From positions 744,001 to 808,000 of the forward strand of contig NZ_CP096184.1 of the NCBI RefSeq assembly GCF_020447105.2: 64,000 nucleotides of DNA, read 5' to 3'. The translations under genes and the position numbers were made by a program. Shown here piece by piece: positions 25,262 through 32,104 of the stretch. The notes beneath the pieces were generated by a model that saw nothing but the letters and a program-made list of their open reading frames with translations, was not told the origin of the DNA and did not search any database. Position 1 is the stretch's first letter. Every line of letters starts with the position of its first letter. The DNA is from Demequina sp. TMPB413 (GTDB taxonomy: Bacteria > Actinomycetota > Actinomycetes > Actinomycetales > Demequinaceae).

Positions 25262-25572
25262 ACACCGGCCATGGTGGCCACCGTGATGGCGTTGGCGGCG
25301 CGTTGGCGCACCGCGGGGGCGATTTCGTAGTAGCCCTCGGAGCGGAACGCGGCACGGATCATGGGGAGGGTCGCGAAGGCGAACCCGACTCGTGACGTGT
25401 TGGTCTCAAAGTCATAGTCGACGTCGACGTCGCACATGATCTCGCACGTCTCGTTGGGTCCGTAGATCCCGCCGAGCATCTGGCGGCGGTCGCCGTCATA
25501 GTTCGCGAACCGAGCGGGCTTCGGCAGCCCTGACACTTCGTAGCTCTGGGCGTCGTCGGTGTTCTCTTCCAT
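25258..25572 (-). CDS. Phage protein of unknown function
   Basis: A 104-residue acidic protein (MEENTDDAQSYEVSGLPKPA), with TCEIMCDVDVDYDFETNTSR and a helical C-terminus. The start overlaps the RusA-like stop (TGATG). No family recognised. Confidence 0.55.
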   Translation of the reverse strand: MEENTDDAQSYEVSGLPKPARFANYDGDRRQMLGGIYGPNETCEIMCDVDVDYDFETNTSRVGFAFATLPMIRAAFRSEGYYEIAPAVRQRAANAITVATMAGV

Positions 25573-26048
25573 CAGCTGCTCTCCTTTGGGTATGCCTCAA
25601 CTTCGATCACGGTGTACGGGTGTGCGGGGTCGGCAGCCCACCGCTTCGCGGAACACAGGTCGACCACCTGGGCGTCGTCGACGATCGCGCCCGCGTCAGT
25701 GAGGGCGTCGAGGACGTTGCGGTCGATCTTGTCCATGTCGCCAGTCCTCTTCGCCGTCGGCATCGGGTCCCGGTTCGACTTCGGTTGCGGCAGAAACGAC
25801 ATGACGGTCACCCGCACCGGACCCGACACCGGGCCAGCGCTGCGCAAGCCCTGGCGCACACGCCACGCGACCTCGGCACGCCACTCCTTCGAGTGCGCGG
25901 TGGACTCCACCAGGCGGGCGTGACCCACCCCGTAACTCACACCGTTCACGATGCGGCGAGCCTGCTTGGTCTGCATGCTCCCCTTGGTGCGCGCCCGACC
26001 TTCAACCACCACGCGCACCACCGGCACCATCGCCGTCCCCGCGATCAC
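25572..26048 (-). CDS. RusA-family Holliday junction resolvase
   Basis: A 158-residue protein from GTG 26048, which overlaps the previous stop. The RusA signature is clear in the C-terminal half: MPTAKRTGDMDKIDRNVLDA followed by LTDAGAIVDDAQVVDLCSAK, containing the conserved Asp residues (D-x-D-K, D-A-L, DD) that bind Mg. RusA enzymes cut four-way junctions formed during phage DNA recombination and replication, clearing DNA for packaging. Length is normal for the family. Confidence 0.88.
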   Translation of the reverse strand: MIAGTAMVPVVRVVVEGRARTKGSMQTKQARRIVNGVSYGVGHARLVESTAHSKEWRAEVAWRVRQGLRSAGPVSGPVRVTVMSFLPQPKSNRDPMPTAKRTGDMDKIDRNVLDALTDAGAIVDDAQVVDLCSAKRWAADPAHPYTVIEVEAYPKESS

Positions 26049-26347
26049 GACGCACCGACCCTCGTCATCAGGACCGCTTCCCACGTCGACTTTCGTGACG
26101 CACCACCAGGCGCGCCCGGGTCAAGCCGGTAGATGGAGACCACCAACTTCGGCGCAACGCTCAAGATGTGCCTGTTAGCGGCGCGGCGATATGTGCTGGC
26201 GTCGACGGCAGTGCCCTCGAATTGCACCGCTCCAGTGCGGTTGTCCATCAGCAGACCAACCAGCGCGACTCCAACAGACCGAACCGCTTTCTTGGGCCGC
26301 GACGAGGCCTTCTCGACGGCGCGCAGACGCGCATACGGGTCTCTCAC
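26045..26347 (-). CDS. Phage protein of unknown function
   Basis: A 100-residue basic protein. GTG 26347 (VRDPYARLRAVEKASSRPKK) overlaps the stop of the small zinc-ribbon gene; a longer reading would run through that gene. It contains VALVGLLMDNRTGAVQFEGT. It is coupled to the resolvase downstream. No family recognised. Confidence 0.5.
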   Translation of the reverse strand: MRDPYARLRAVEKASSRPKKAVRSVGVALVGLLMDNRTGAVQFEGTAVDASTYRRAANRHILSVAPKLVVSIYRLDPGAPGGASRKSTWEAVLMTRVGAS

Positions 26348-26487
26348 GCCGCCACCCCCTCGCCTTGAAGCAGGCCAACGCGGGCTGAGATCGAGCCGAG
26401 CAACTTCACGGCGATCGCGGCACACTTGGGACACATCGGGTCATCCAGAGTCGCGCTCATCTGCGCACCACAGTCGATGCACTTCAC
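26344..26487 (-). CDS. Tiny zinc-ribbon protein, 47 residues
   Basis: A very short gene from GTG 26487 to TGA 26344 with GTGA overlaps at both ends. The protein begins VKCIDCGAQMSATLDDPMCP and has a second CPKC pair, giving a classic CxxC...CxxC zinc ribbon, followed by a helix. The overlap phasing and the cysteine spacing support it as a real gene. Confidence 0.6.
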   Translation of the reverse strand: MKCIDCGAQMSATLDDPMCPKCAAIAVKLLGSISARVGLLQGEGVAA

Positions 26488-27407
26488 GCCGCCACCGCCT
26501 CTAGCAGCACTGCGATATCACTGCGACCGTGGCGAGCGATAGCGGTGTTGATCGAGTCGAGCTTCACCCCGAGGCGTGAAGCAGCACGTTCAGGGGTCTC
26601 GCCTGAACGGAGAAGAAACGCGAACTCGTCAAGGTCGACACCCCGGGCTGGGCCTTCACACGGGGACGGCGAGTCAGTGAGGTAGCCGTCGTCGTCAAGG
26701 TCGATCGGTGATGGCCAACCAAGATCGATGGCACGTCGTCGGGTGCGGGTCGCAGCGATCTTCGCGCGCCACTCCACCGGGGTGCAGGGCGTCCGCCACA
26801 GCCTCGTGAAGACGTCACGGACGGCGATGTGAGTTTGCACCGACGCGGTAGGTGTGCCCTTCATGATCTTGTCGAGGCGTTGCCTATCCACACGCGCGAC
26901 ACGGCTGATCTCGCCGACGCTGTATCCCATTCGACCCAGCGCCTGGATGCGGTTCCGAGTAGGCGTCCCGTCGATCAACTGATGCGCCGCGAGCTCCTCG
27001 GGCGATGGGATCGCGACAGCGAGGAGCTTCGCTTCAGTCTCACGCGAGATCTTCGTCCGCACCCCACGGCCGCGCGAAGGGGTCGGGTAGAGCAGAGCGC
27101 CAATCGCCGAGCAACCCGTGCCTGCACGCTTCGCGATCTGCTTGTAACCCAACCCCGCGGCTTGCAACGCGAGAACGTGGGCCCGAGCGCGCGACGCGTC
27201 AACATAGGGCTCATATCGGTCGTCGGTCGCGTACCTCCGGTAACTCTTGCGACGGCTCTCCTCGCGGCGATACGCGACCGCAACGGGCCGGCAGTCGTCG
27301 CATCGGCAACCGTCGAGCACGTAGCACGCATAGGTGCCGTGCCGATGGGTGGTGCGCGGATGTGTGCATGCTTCGTTAGGTGCAGTGGGGTGGTCGAAGG
27401 CCGTCAT
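26484..27407 (-). CDS. Helix-turn-helix DNA-binding protein, phage type
   Basis: A 307-residue protein from ATG 27407 (ATGA overlap). The N-terminus has a Cys/His motif found in many actinophage proteins (GTYACYVLDGCRCDDCRPVA). A helix-turn-helix follows (HVLALQAAGLGYKQIAKRAG), and a second one near the middle (RMGYSVGEISRVARVDRQRL), with a third helical unit near the end (ETPERAASRLGVKLDSINTA). It probably binds DNA as a regulator of phage genes, perhaps controlling the switch to late genes. The target is unknown. Confidence 0.7.
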   Translation of the reverse strand: MTAFDHPTAPNEACTHPRTTHRHGTYACYVLDGCRCDDCRPVAVAYRREESRRKSYRRYATDDRYEPYVDASRARAHVLALQAAGLGYKQIAKRAGTGCSAIGALLYPTPSRGRGVRTKISRETEAKLLAVAIPSPEELAAHQLIDGTPTRNRIQALGRMGYSVGEISRVARVDRQRLDKIMKGTPTASVQTHIAVRDVFTRLWRTPCTPVEWRAKIAATRTRRRAIDLGWPSPIDLDDDGYLTDSPSPCEGPARGVDLDEFAFLLRSGETPERAASRLGVKLDSINTAIARHGRSDIAVLLEAVAA

Positions 27408-28012
27408 GCGAACACCACCCACCAGGCGGCGACACCCACCGTGAACACCGACGCGCCGACGACGGAGAGCACGGGACCCGACAGCACCATCCGCCGCTTG
27501 GGATCGGCGGGGGCGTCAGGTGCTAGTTCTGCGTCGGGAGCGTCGTCGACGTCCACGGTGGGGTCAACCTCCACGACATCGCGGGGAGGCACGATGCCCT
27601 GGTCTTGCGGGGCGGCACGAGACAGCATCACAGCCGACGCCAAAGCCGCAGGGTGGCCACCCAACGCCAACAGCCTCCCCGCGTACCGTGGGGCCGTCCT
27701 AGGGCGAATGGTGCGCGACCACAACGCCGTGACCTTGATCAGCGCTCCCTCGGTTGAGTCGGCCCGCGCTTCGGCACTGCCTGCCCTCAACCTCATGGCA
27801 TCGAACTCACGCGACACGTTGATGTACCGCTCCTGCGCCTTGGCCGCGTCGCTCTTGGCTCGCTCTAGCGCGACGTCCAACGCCGACGACCGCAACCACA
27901 GCGCGACGATCATGACAATCGCGGCGACCATCCCAATACCGACGTTCGACGTCACCAGGCACGCCACACCCAACATGCAGGCGATGCCGTAGAGGAAGCG
28001 TGACCAGACCAT
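27404..28012 (-). CDS. Membrane protein with central coiled coil
   Basis: A 202-residue protein from ATG 28012 (MVWSRFLYGIACMLGVACLV), overlapping the preceding stop (TGATG). Two N-terminal membrane helices (about 5-45) are followed by a charged coiled coil (DVALERAKSDAAKAQERYIN), a Pro/Asp-rich linker and a final membrane helix (VLSVVGASVFTVGVAAWWVV). It may be a superinfection-exclusion or membrane-scaffold factor, a guess based only on topology. Confidence 0.6.
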   Translation of the reverse strand: MVWSRFLYGIACMLGVACLVTSNVGIGMVAAIVMIVALWLRSSALDVALERAKSDAAKAQERYINVSREFDAMRLRAGSAEARADSTEGALIKVTALWSRTIRPRTAPRYAGRLLALGGHPAALASAVMLSRAAPQDQGIVPPRDVVEVDPTVDVDDAPDAELAPDAPADPKRRMVLSGPVLSVVGASVFTVGVAAWWVVFA

Positions 28013-28215
28013 CACGACGCACCACACGGACGTGGACGGGACATCACCGCGGCCGCGATCGCGGCGCAATACAGCGCGATCGACAACAGCCACATGCCCC
28101 ACAGGCCGCCGACGAAGAACACGACGAATGACGCCACGGCGGCAACGAGAGCGGCCAACGCGATCGCCCGCCAACGGCGCGCACGGTACGGCTCAGAGTG
28201 GTTCACGTACACCAT
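28012..28215 (-). CDS. Small membrane protein with two helices
   Basis: A 67-residue protein with a basic N-terminus (MVYVNHSEPYRARRWRA) and two membrane helices (IALAALVAAVASFVVFFVGG and a second, WLLSIALYCAAIAAAV). It is coupled to the next membrane gene, so they may form one complex. No family recognised. Confidence 0.6.
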   Translation of the reverse strand: MVYVNHSEPYRARRWRAIALAALVAAVASFVVFFVGGLWGMWLLSIALYCAAIAAAVMSRPRPCGAS

Positions 28216-28257
28216 GAGGAACTTCTTTCGGTCAGCAGGGAGCAGGGACGACGGGAG

Positions 28258-28647
28258 TCAGATGCCGCGCGGTGGCGGTAGCCACGTCTCGCGGTCAGGC
28301 ACCGGCACTGCGGTGCGGCGGTAGACCTTCACGTGGGCGCCGTTCGCGGACTTGCCGCGAGACGGGATGGAACGGTGCACGTCACCAACACCCGGGATGT
28401 GGTCCATCACCGGCTCGAGAAGGTGAAGAGCGCAGACCTTGCGAAACAGGCCCGCGCGTGACTTCGTCGGCACGCCCCGGCGGTCGAGTTCGTCGCGCAC
28501 GTCATTCGACGTGAACTCGCTGCCCGTGGCCAGCGGCCGCACCGCATCGAAGATCACGTCGATGTCTTCACGCATCGAGTCCCAGAGGGAGGCCTGCTGG
28601 CCCGATTCCTTCGCCGCCGTGTACTCCGCGACCGTCGCGCCGCTCAT
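28258..28647 (-). CDS. Phage protein with winged-helix-like domain
   Basis: A 129-residue protein (MSGATVAEYTAAKESGQQAS). The centre (GSEFTSNDVRDELDRRGVPT, then RAGLFRKVCALHLLEPV) resembles a winged-helix domain as found in phage proteins that read host or phage DNA. The C-terminus is basic and extended. ATGA overlap with the upstream gene. DNA binding is an inference. Confidence 0.55.
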   Translation of the reverse strand: MSGATVAEYTAAKESGQQASLWDSMREDIDVIFDAVRPLATGSEFTSNDVRDELDRRGVPTKSRAGLFRKVCALHLLEPVMDHIPGVGDVHRSIPSRGKSANGAHVKVYRRTAVPVPDRETWLPPPRGI

Positions 28648-29198
28648 GAGGTGGCCTCCGGCAGATCGGGCACCGGCTCAAGGTGGCGCTCGCCTGGCGT
28701 CACGGGCTCGACGGGCCCCACGGAGTAGACGTCGCAGCCAAGGAAAGTGAACACGTCATCAATACGCCCCACAGCTCGACCACACATCGTGGCCCACTCG
28801 GCAGCGCCGTCCACACCCGACGCCATCTCGGCGGCATCCGCTAGGAGCTCACGAGCCCGACGCACACGCTCCGTCACCTGCGCCGCAAGCGCCGGAGAGG
28901 CAGCCATAGGCGACGCCTCCCGTACCCTCACCGCGAGCGCGGGGATTGCTTCGACGGTGCGGGCGAAAGAGTTCGGCATTACCACGACGCCGTCGTGGTC
29001 GGGGGCTTGAAAGAAGTGGTGTGAGGCCTGAATCCGGTCAATTTGGTCTGTGAGCCATGTCTGCGCGGCGTTGCGGTAGATGAAGGAGTCATGCACTGAT
29101 TGCTCGCCGGCCATCACGCCGACGTGCCACATGGCGGTCGTGGGGTGTACGGGGCAATCGGCGTCGCACAGCGTGGGCTCAAGGATCCGGAGTTCCAT
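28644..29198 (-). CDS. Phage protein of unknown function
   Basis: A 184-residue protein from ATG 29198 (MELRILEPTLCDADCPVHPT); a GTG one codon earlier is an alternative. It has an early CDADCPVH motif and helical middle (RVREASPMAASPALAAQVTE). A similar helical part with RRARELLADAAEM also occurs in the next gene upstream (VRRARELIASVMP), so the two may be distant paralogues. Confidence 0.55.
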   Translation of the reverse strand: MELRILEPTLCDADCPVHPTTAMWHVGVMAGEQSVHDSFIYRNAAQTWLTDQIDRIQASHHFFQAPDHDGVVVMPNSFARTVEAIPALAVRVREASPMAASPALAAQVTERVRRARELLADAAEMASGVDGAAEWATMCGRAVGRIDDVFTFLGCDVYSVGPVEPVTPGERHLEPVPDLPEATS

Positions 29199-29728
29199 CA
29201 CGCCACCCCCAGGTTGTGCAGACGCTCGATCGCGTCATCCAGCAGAAGCTGTGCGCTGCGGGCGTCCAGTCCTGCGCCCTTCACACGGTGACGCGGGTCG
29301 TTGACGTCATTGGGCATCACCGACGCGATCAGTTCGCGAGCGCGGCGCACCAGGGCGTGAGCGGTCTCGAGGTCTCGTTTCGCGTCGACGAGCGGGTGTG
29401 CGTCGGCCGCGAGCGCGTCGACGACGTATTCGCTTCCGTCGGTGCGGGTTGTGTCGGTGGGACGTGATACGACGTCGTGTCCGGCGAAGGGGACTCCTCC
29501 GCATCCGGTGATGCGTTGTCCTTGTGCGGTGAGTTGGTTCGCGAGACGGGAGGGGATGTCAGTGACGTCGATGCGTCGCGCTGGTTGCCATGTGTTGGGC
29601 GAACCCGGGAGCCACGGCGCGTGGGGGACTGGTTCCGTGGTCGCGTGCTCTGGGACCGCGGCCATCTCGCGTCGGGCACACGATTGGCCAGCGAGGAACT
29701 CCACCAAGGTGGACGGCTCGGCGGTCAT
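29198..29728 (-). CDS. Phage protein of unknown function
   Basis: A 176-residue protein from ATG 29728 (MTAEPSTLVEFLAGQSCARR), which overlaps the stop of the small membrane gene as ATGA. It is acidic with a long helical C-terminus (DLETAHALVRRARELIASVM and SAQLLLDDAIERLHNLG). The longer frame upstream is a shadow. No family recognised. Confidence 0.55.
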   Translation of the reverse strand: MTAEPSTLVEFLAGQSCARREMAAVPEHATTEPVPHAPWLPGSPNTWQPARRIDVTDIPSRLANQLTAQGQRITGCGGVPFAGHDVVSRPTDTTRTDGSEYVVDALAADAHPLVDAKRDLETAHALVRRARELIASVMPNDVNDPRHRVKGAGLDARSAQLLLDDAIERLHNLGVA

Positions 29729-29859
29729 GAGTTCGTCTCGCTGATGAACACGACCGCGGCGGCAGTGAGGCCACCGGCGGCGAGACCGAGGACGGCGGCA
29801 ATGCCGAGTGCCACCCACCCGAACGTCGCGCCGATACGGCGACCCGTGCTGTGCCTCAC
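29725..29859 (-). CDS. Tiny membrane protein, 44 residues
   Basis: A short gene from GTG 29859 to TGA 29725, with GTGA and ATGA overlaps to both neighbours. After a basic start (VRHSTGRRIGATFGW) one long membrane helix follows (VALGIAAVLGLAAGGLTAAA). The overlap phasing supports it. The role is unknown; small membrane proteins early in phage operons sometimes affect superinfection. Confidence 0.6.
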   Translation of the reverse strand: MRHSTGRRIGATFGWVALGIAAVLGLAAGGLTAAAVVFISETNS

Positions 29860-30125
29860 GACGCCACGTCCTCGAGTTGTGCGCGCCGAGCCTCAAGACG
29901 GGCCGCTTCCTCCGCGATGCGTTTGCGGGCGGCGGCGATCACGACGTCGCGGCGGAAGAGATAGGAGCCCAGGGTGCCGGGGAGTTTCTGCTCGAAGTCG
30001 AGCCGCCCTCCCTCGGCCATCTTGCGAACAGCGCCCGGTGTCACCGAGAGAATCTCCGCAGCGTCTCCCGTCGTGATCAGCGTTGCACGAGAGTCGGTTT
30101 GCGTACCTGTGTGCGTTTCGGCCAT
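29856..30125 (-). CDS. Excisionase/Cro-like helix-turn-helix protein, first early gene
   Basis: An 89-residue protein starting MAETHTGTQTDSRATLITTG at ATG 30125. It holds a MerR/excisionase-like winged helix: TTGDAAEILSVTPGAVRKMA, then GSYLFRRDVVIAAARKRIAE. It is divergent from the repressor and is the first gene of the leftward early operon, the place of Cro or Xis in temperate phages. A candidate promoter puts the transcript start at or next to the ATG, so the mRNA is probably leaderless; no ribosome site is seen. Confidence 0.72.
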   Translation of the reverse strand: MAETHTGTQTDSRATLITTGDAAEILSVTPGAVRKMAEGGRLDFEQKLPGTLGSYLFRRDVVIAAARKRIAEEAARLEARRAQLEDVAS

Positions 30126-30251
30126 GAGACACATATAAGCACCACCAGAGCGCATGCGCAACCCTCGACGTGTTTACGGCGTGTCGTTGCTATCGCTCCC
30201 CTTGCGCACTTGCGCACCAGTCGCTATTCTGTGCTGAGAGAGGAGAACGAC
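30126..30251. promoter_or_regulatory. Divergent lysogeny control region with TGCGCA operators
   Basis: The intergenic space between the two regulators holds two facing promoters. Rightward: TTGCGC (30202-30207), 17-base spacer, TATTCT (30225-30230), reading to the repressor, which has a GAGAGGAG ribosome site. Leftward: TTGCGC (complement of 30156-30161), 17-base spacer, TTATAT (complement of 30133-30138), only 7 bases before ATG 30125. TGCGCA occurs at 30155-30160, 30203-30208 and 30211-30216, each touching a -35 box. This is a strong candidate operator set for repressor and Cro-like protein. Confidence 0.7.
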
Positions 30252-30554
30252 ATGTATCCCGTAATTCACGTAGGACACCGGATGCGCATCGCGCGCGAAG
30301 AAGCCGGGTATGAGGTGCGCGCGTTCGCCGATGCGCTCGGGATTGCACCGAGCACCGTGACGCGCTACGAGAAAGGCCGCGCGCGGCCGAAGAGGCTGGC
30401 GCTGAAGGCGTGGGCAGAACTCACCGACGTGCCTGTGCACTGGTTGGAGTTCGGTCTGATGGAGGCGGCTCCCTTGCCGCCCACCGCCGCAGTGGCAGTG
30501 AGCGGCAAGAGCCAGCTCCCCCGGTTGGACTCGAACCAACAACCTGCCGATTAA
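30252..30554 (+). CDS. Prophage immunity repressor, XRE family, ending inside the tRNA attachment site
   Basis: A 100-residue XRE helix-turn-helix protein (MYPVIHVGHRMRIAREEAGY). The HTH spans about 10-65 with VRAFADALGIAPSTVTRYEK as its recognition part. It is the only plus-strand phage gene and divergent from the early operon, the position of the lysogeny repressor. Codons 89-100 and the TAA stop are antisense tRNA-Asn sequence; the stop falls in the anticodon loop. So the integrated form seems truncated or re-ended by integration, as in mycobacteriophage integration-dependent immunity. The viral C-terminus cannot be seen here. Confidence 0.8.
   Translation: MYPVIHVGHRMRIAREEAGYEVRAFADALGIAPSTVTRYEKGRARPKRLALKAWAELTDVPVHWLEFGLMEAAPLPPTAAVAVSGKSQLPRLDSNQQPAD
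30516..30554. other. Predicted attachment-site core in the tRNA-Asn 3' half
   Basis: The tRNA 3' half facing the prophage is the usual crossover target for tyrosine integrases. The repressor frame runs from phage DNA into this stretch and ends in it, which marks the junction. The exact core length cannot be set without the other end, where a direct copy of this sequence should occur left of the window. Confidence 0.6.
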
Positions 30555-30588
30555 CAGTCGGCTGCTCTGCCAATTGAGCTACGGAGGA
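30516..30588 (-). tRNA. tRNA-Asn (GTT)
   Basis: Full cloverleaf on the minus strand: acceptor TCCTCCG pairs with CGGGGGA, D arm AGCTCAATTGGCAGAGC, anticodon loop CTGTTAA with GTT (30553-30555), T arm GGTTCGAGTC. No CCA is encoded. It is the prophage integration target; the gene remains complete. Confidence 0.95.
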
Positions 30589-30692
30589 TCATCGATCGAT
30601 TCAACGATCGCGAACCGAAGAAACTTTACACGATCCGACGCGGCCATCGGTGCACGATAACCTTGCTGCGCAGCACACCTTAAGGGAGAGTC

Positions 30693-31937
30693 ATGACGCC
30701 CTCGTATGACACAGGGGATACCGCGTGGATCATCCTGTGCACGGTGCTCGTCCTGCTCATGACCCCCAGCATCGCGACCTTCTACGCTGGCATGGTGCGC
30801 TCCAAGCACGCGCTCGGCATGATGATGCACGGCCTTGGCGCGATGGTCGCCGTCTCCATCACGTGGGTGCTGGTGGGGTTCTCGCTCTCATTCGGGCCGC
30901 ACGCGCTCGGCGGCCTCGTGGGCAATCTCGAGCACGCAGGGCTTGCGGGCCTGGCGGAATCTGACATCTTCTCCGGCCTTGAGGTGCCGCCCATCGCCTT
31001 CGCGACGTTCACGATGATGATCGCCATCCTGTCGGCCGCCGTCATCACGGGCGCCGCCGCCGACCGCATGAAGTTCGGCGCGATGTTGTCCTTCCTCGCA
31101 CTGTGGTCCGTTTTTGTGTTGCCCGTCATCTCCCACTGGGTTCTTGCCGACGACGGTTGGCTGGCTGAGTGGGGCGTGCTCGACTTCGCTGGCGGGTCGT
31201 TGGTCGGGGTGAGCGCAGGGGCGTCCGCATGGGCGCTCGTCATCGTGCTTGGGCCTCGCCGCAAGTGGCAAGTCAGTTCCATGCGTCCCCACAGCCTGCC
31301 CCTCACTTTCGTGGGCGCTGCGTTCTTGTGGGTCGGTTGGCTTGGGCTTACGGCGGGTTCCGCGTTGGCGGCCGACGCCGTTGCGGCTTCCGCTGCGCTG
31401 GCAACTCACCTAGCCGCCGTGGGCGCGGTGGCAGGGTGGCTCTTGCTGGAGAAGCGGTTAACCGGTGCGGCATCCGCGCACGGCGCGGTGTCGGGCGCGG
31501 TTGCGGGGCTCGTCGCCTCGACGCCGGCGGCTGGCTACCTGGACCCCTTCGCCGCGTTGCTGCTTGGCTTCATCGCAGGTGGAGCCGCGTACCTCGCGAT
31601 TCGCCTCAAGTTCCGCTTGCGCTTCGACGACGCTTTGGACGTGGTCGCCGTCCACCTGGTGGCTGGCTCCATCGGAATGCTGTTCGTCGGCCTGTTCTCC
31701 CGCGAGATCGTGAATGGCGGCACGGTGGGAATCGGCCTCACCAGTACTGGCGACGCCTCCCTGCTGGGCAAGCAAGCGGTCGCAGTGCTCGTGATCGCTT
31801 TGTACTCCTTTGTTGCTTCGGCCATCATTGCGATGGTGTTGCGTGCCGTCATGGGCCTGCGAGTCACGCCTGAAGGCGAGGAGCAGGGGCTCGACATCGC
31901 GCAACACGGGGAGTCCGCGTACCAAATACGCCACTAG
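30693..31937 (+). CDS. Ammonium transporter (Amt) family protein, divergent
   Basis: A 414-residue protein with about 11 membrane helices and the Amt layout: AGMVRSKHALGMMMHGLGAM, ITGAAADRMKFGAMLSFLAL, LDFAGGSLVGVSAG and DDALDVVAVHLVAG. Of the twin pore histidines, the second is kept (His321) but the first, normally in GGTVVHINAG, is replaced by Gly172. Other pore residues also differ (FTMMI for FQMxF; LTAGS for FNAGS). Substrate or gating may thus be changed. No glnK/PII gene adjoins it. AAGGGAGAG precedes the ATG. Confidence 0.82.
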   Translation: MTPSYDTGDTAWIILCTVLVLLMTPSIATFYAGMVRSKHALGMMMHGLGAMVAVSITWVLVGFSLSFGPHALGGLVGNLEHAGLAGLAESDIFSGLEVPPIAFATFTMMIAILSAAVITGAAADRMKFGAMLSFLALWSVFVLPVISHWVLADDGWLAEWGVLDFAGGSLVGVSAGASAWALVIVLGPRRKWQVSSMRPHSLPLTFVGAAFLWVGWLGLTAGSALAADAVAASAALATHLAAVGAVAGWLLLEKRLTGAASAHGAVSGAVAGLVASTPAAGYLDPFAALLLGFIAGGAAYLAIRLKFRLRFDDALDVVAVHLVAGSIGMLFVGLFSREIVNGGTVGIGLTSTGDASLLGKQAVAVLVIALYSFVASAIIAMVLRAVMGLRVTPEGEEQGLDIAQHGESAYQIRH

Positions 31938-31954
31938 TCTCTCCGTACCACCAA

Positions 31955-32028
31955 GGGCCAGTAGCTCAGCCGGTTAGAGCAGCGGACTCATAATCCGTCG
32001 GTCGTGGGTTCGAGCCCCACCTGGCCCA
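31955..32028 (+). tRNA. tRNA with CAT anticodon (Met or Ile2)
   Basis: A cloverleaf with acceptor GGGCCAG/CTGGCCC, D arm AGCTCAGCCGGTTAGAGC, anticodon loop CTCATAA (CAT at 31989-31991) and T arm TCGTGGGTTCGAGCCCCAC. It is not an initiator type. Elongator Met and lysidine-modified Ile2 cannot be told apart safely by eye. Confidence 0.92.
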
Positions 32029-32104
32029 CTTTGTGAAGCCCGCCCTGGCGGCGTCGTGACCTGGGTCCCGGAGCAAGTACCCAGGTACGACATACCGTGA
32101 ATCG

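Larger units (their letters stand above)
1..30588. mobile_element. Prophage, right-hand part, integrated at tRNA-Asn
   Basis: Continuous run of phage genes: tail, capsid, portal, terminase and early genes, all on the minus strand except the repressor at 30252-30554. Gene order (HNH, TerS, TerL, portal, MuF, scaffold, capsid, connectors, tail tube, chaperones, tape measure, tail tip) is that of an actinobacterial siphovirus. The right border is the tRNA-Asn gene at 30516-30588, whose 3' end faces the phage. The left end lies outside the window, so total size and the second attachment site are unseen. All recognised head and tail genes are intact, which suggests an inducible or recently acquired element. 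No integrase, holin or endolysin is present in this part. Confidence 0.95.

Noticed and set aside
26829-27992. Plus-strand frame of 387 codons
   Set aside because: Antisense to the HTH and membrane protein genes; no start signal or domain.
1-30500. Search for integrase, holin and endolysin
   Set aside because: None of the frames shows a tyrosine or serine recombinase signature, a holin-like pair or a lysin domain; the PG-binding repeat at 799-3651 is in a tail protein without a catalytic part.
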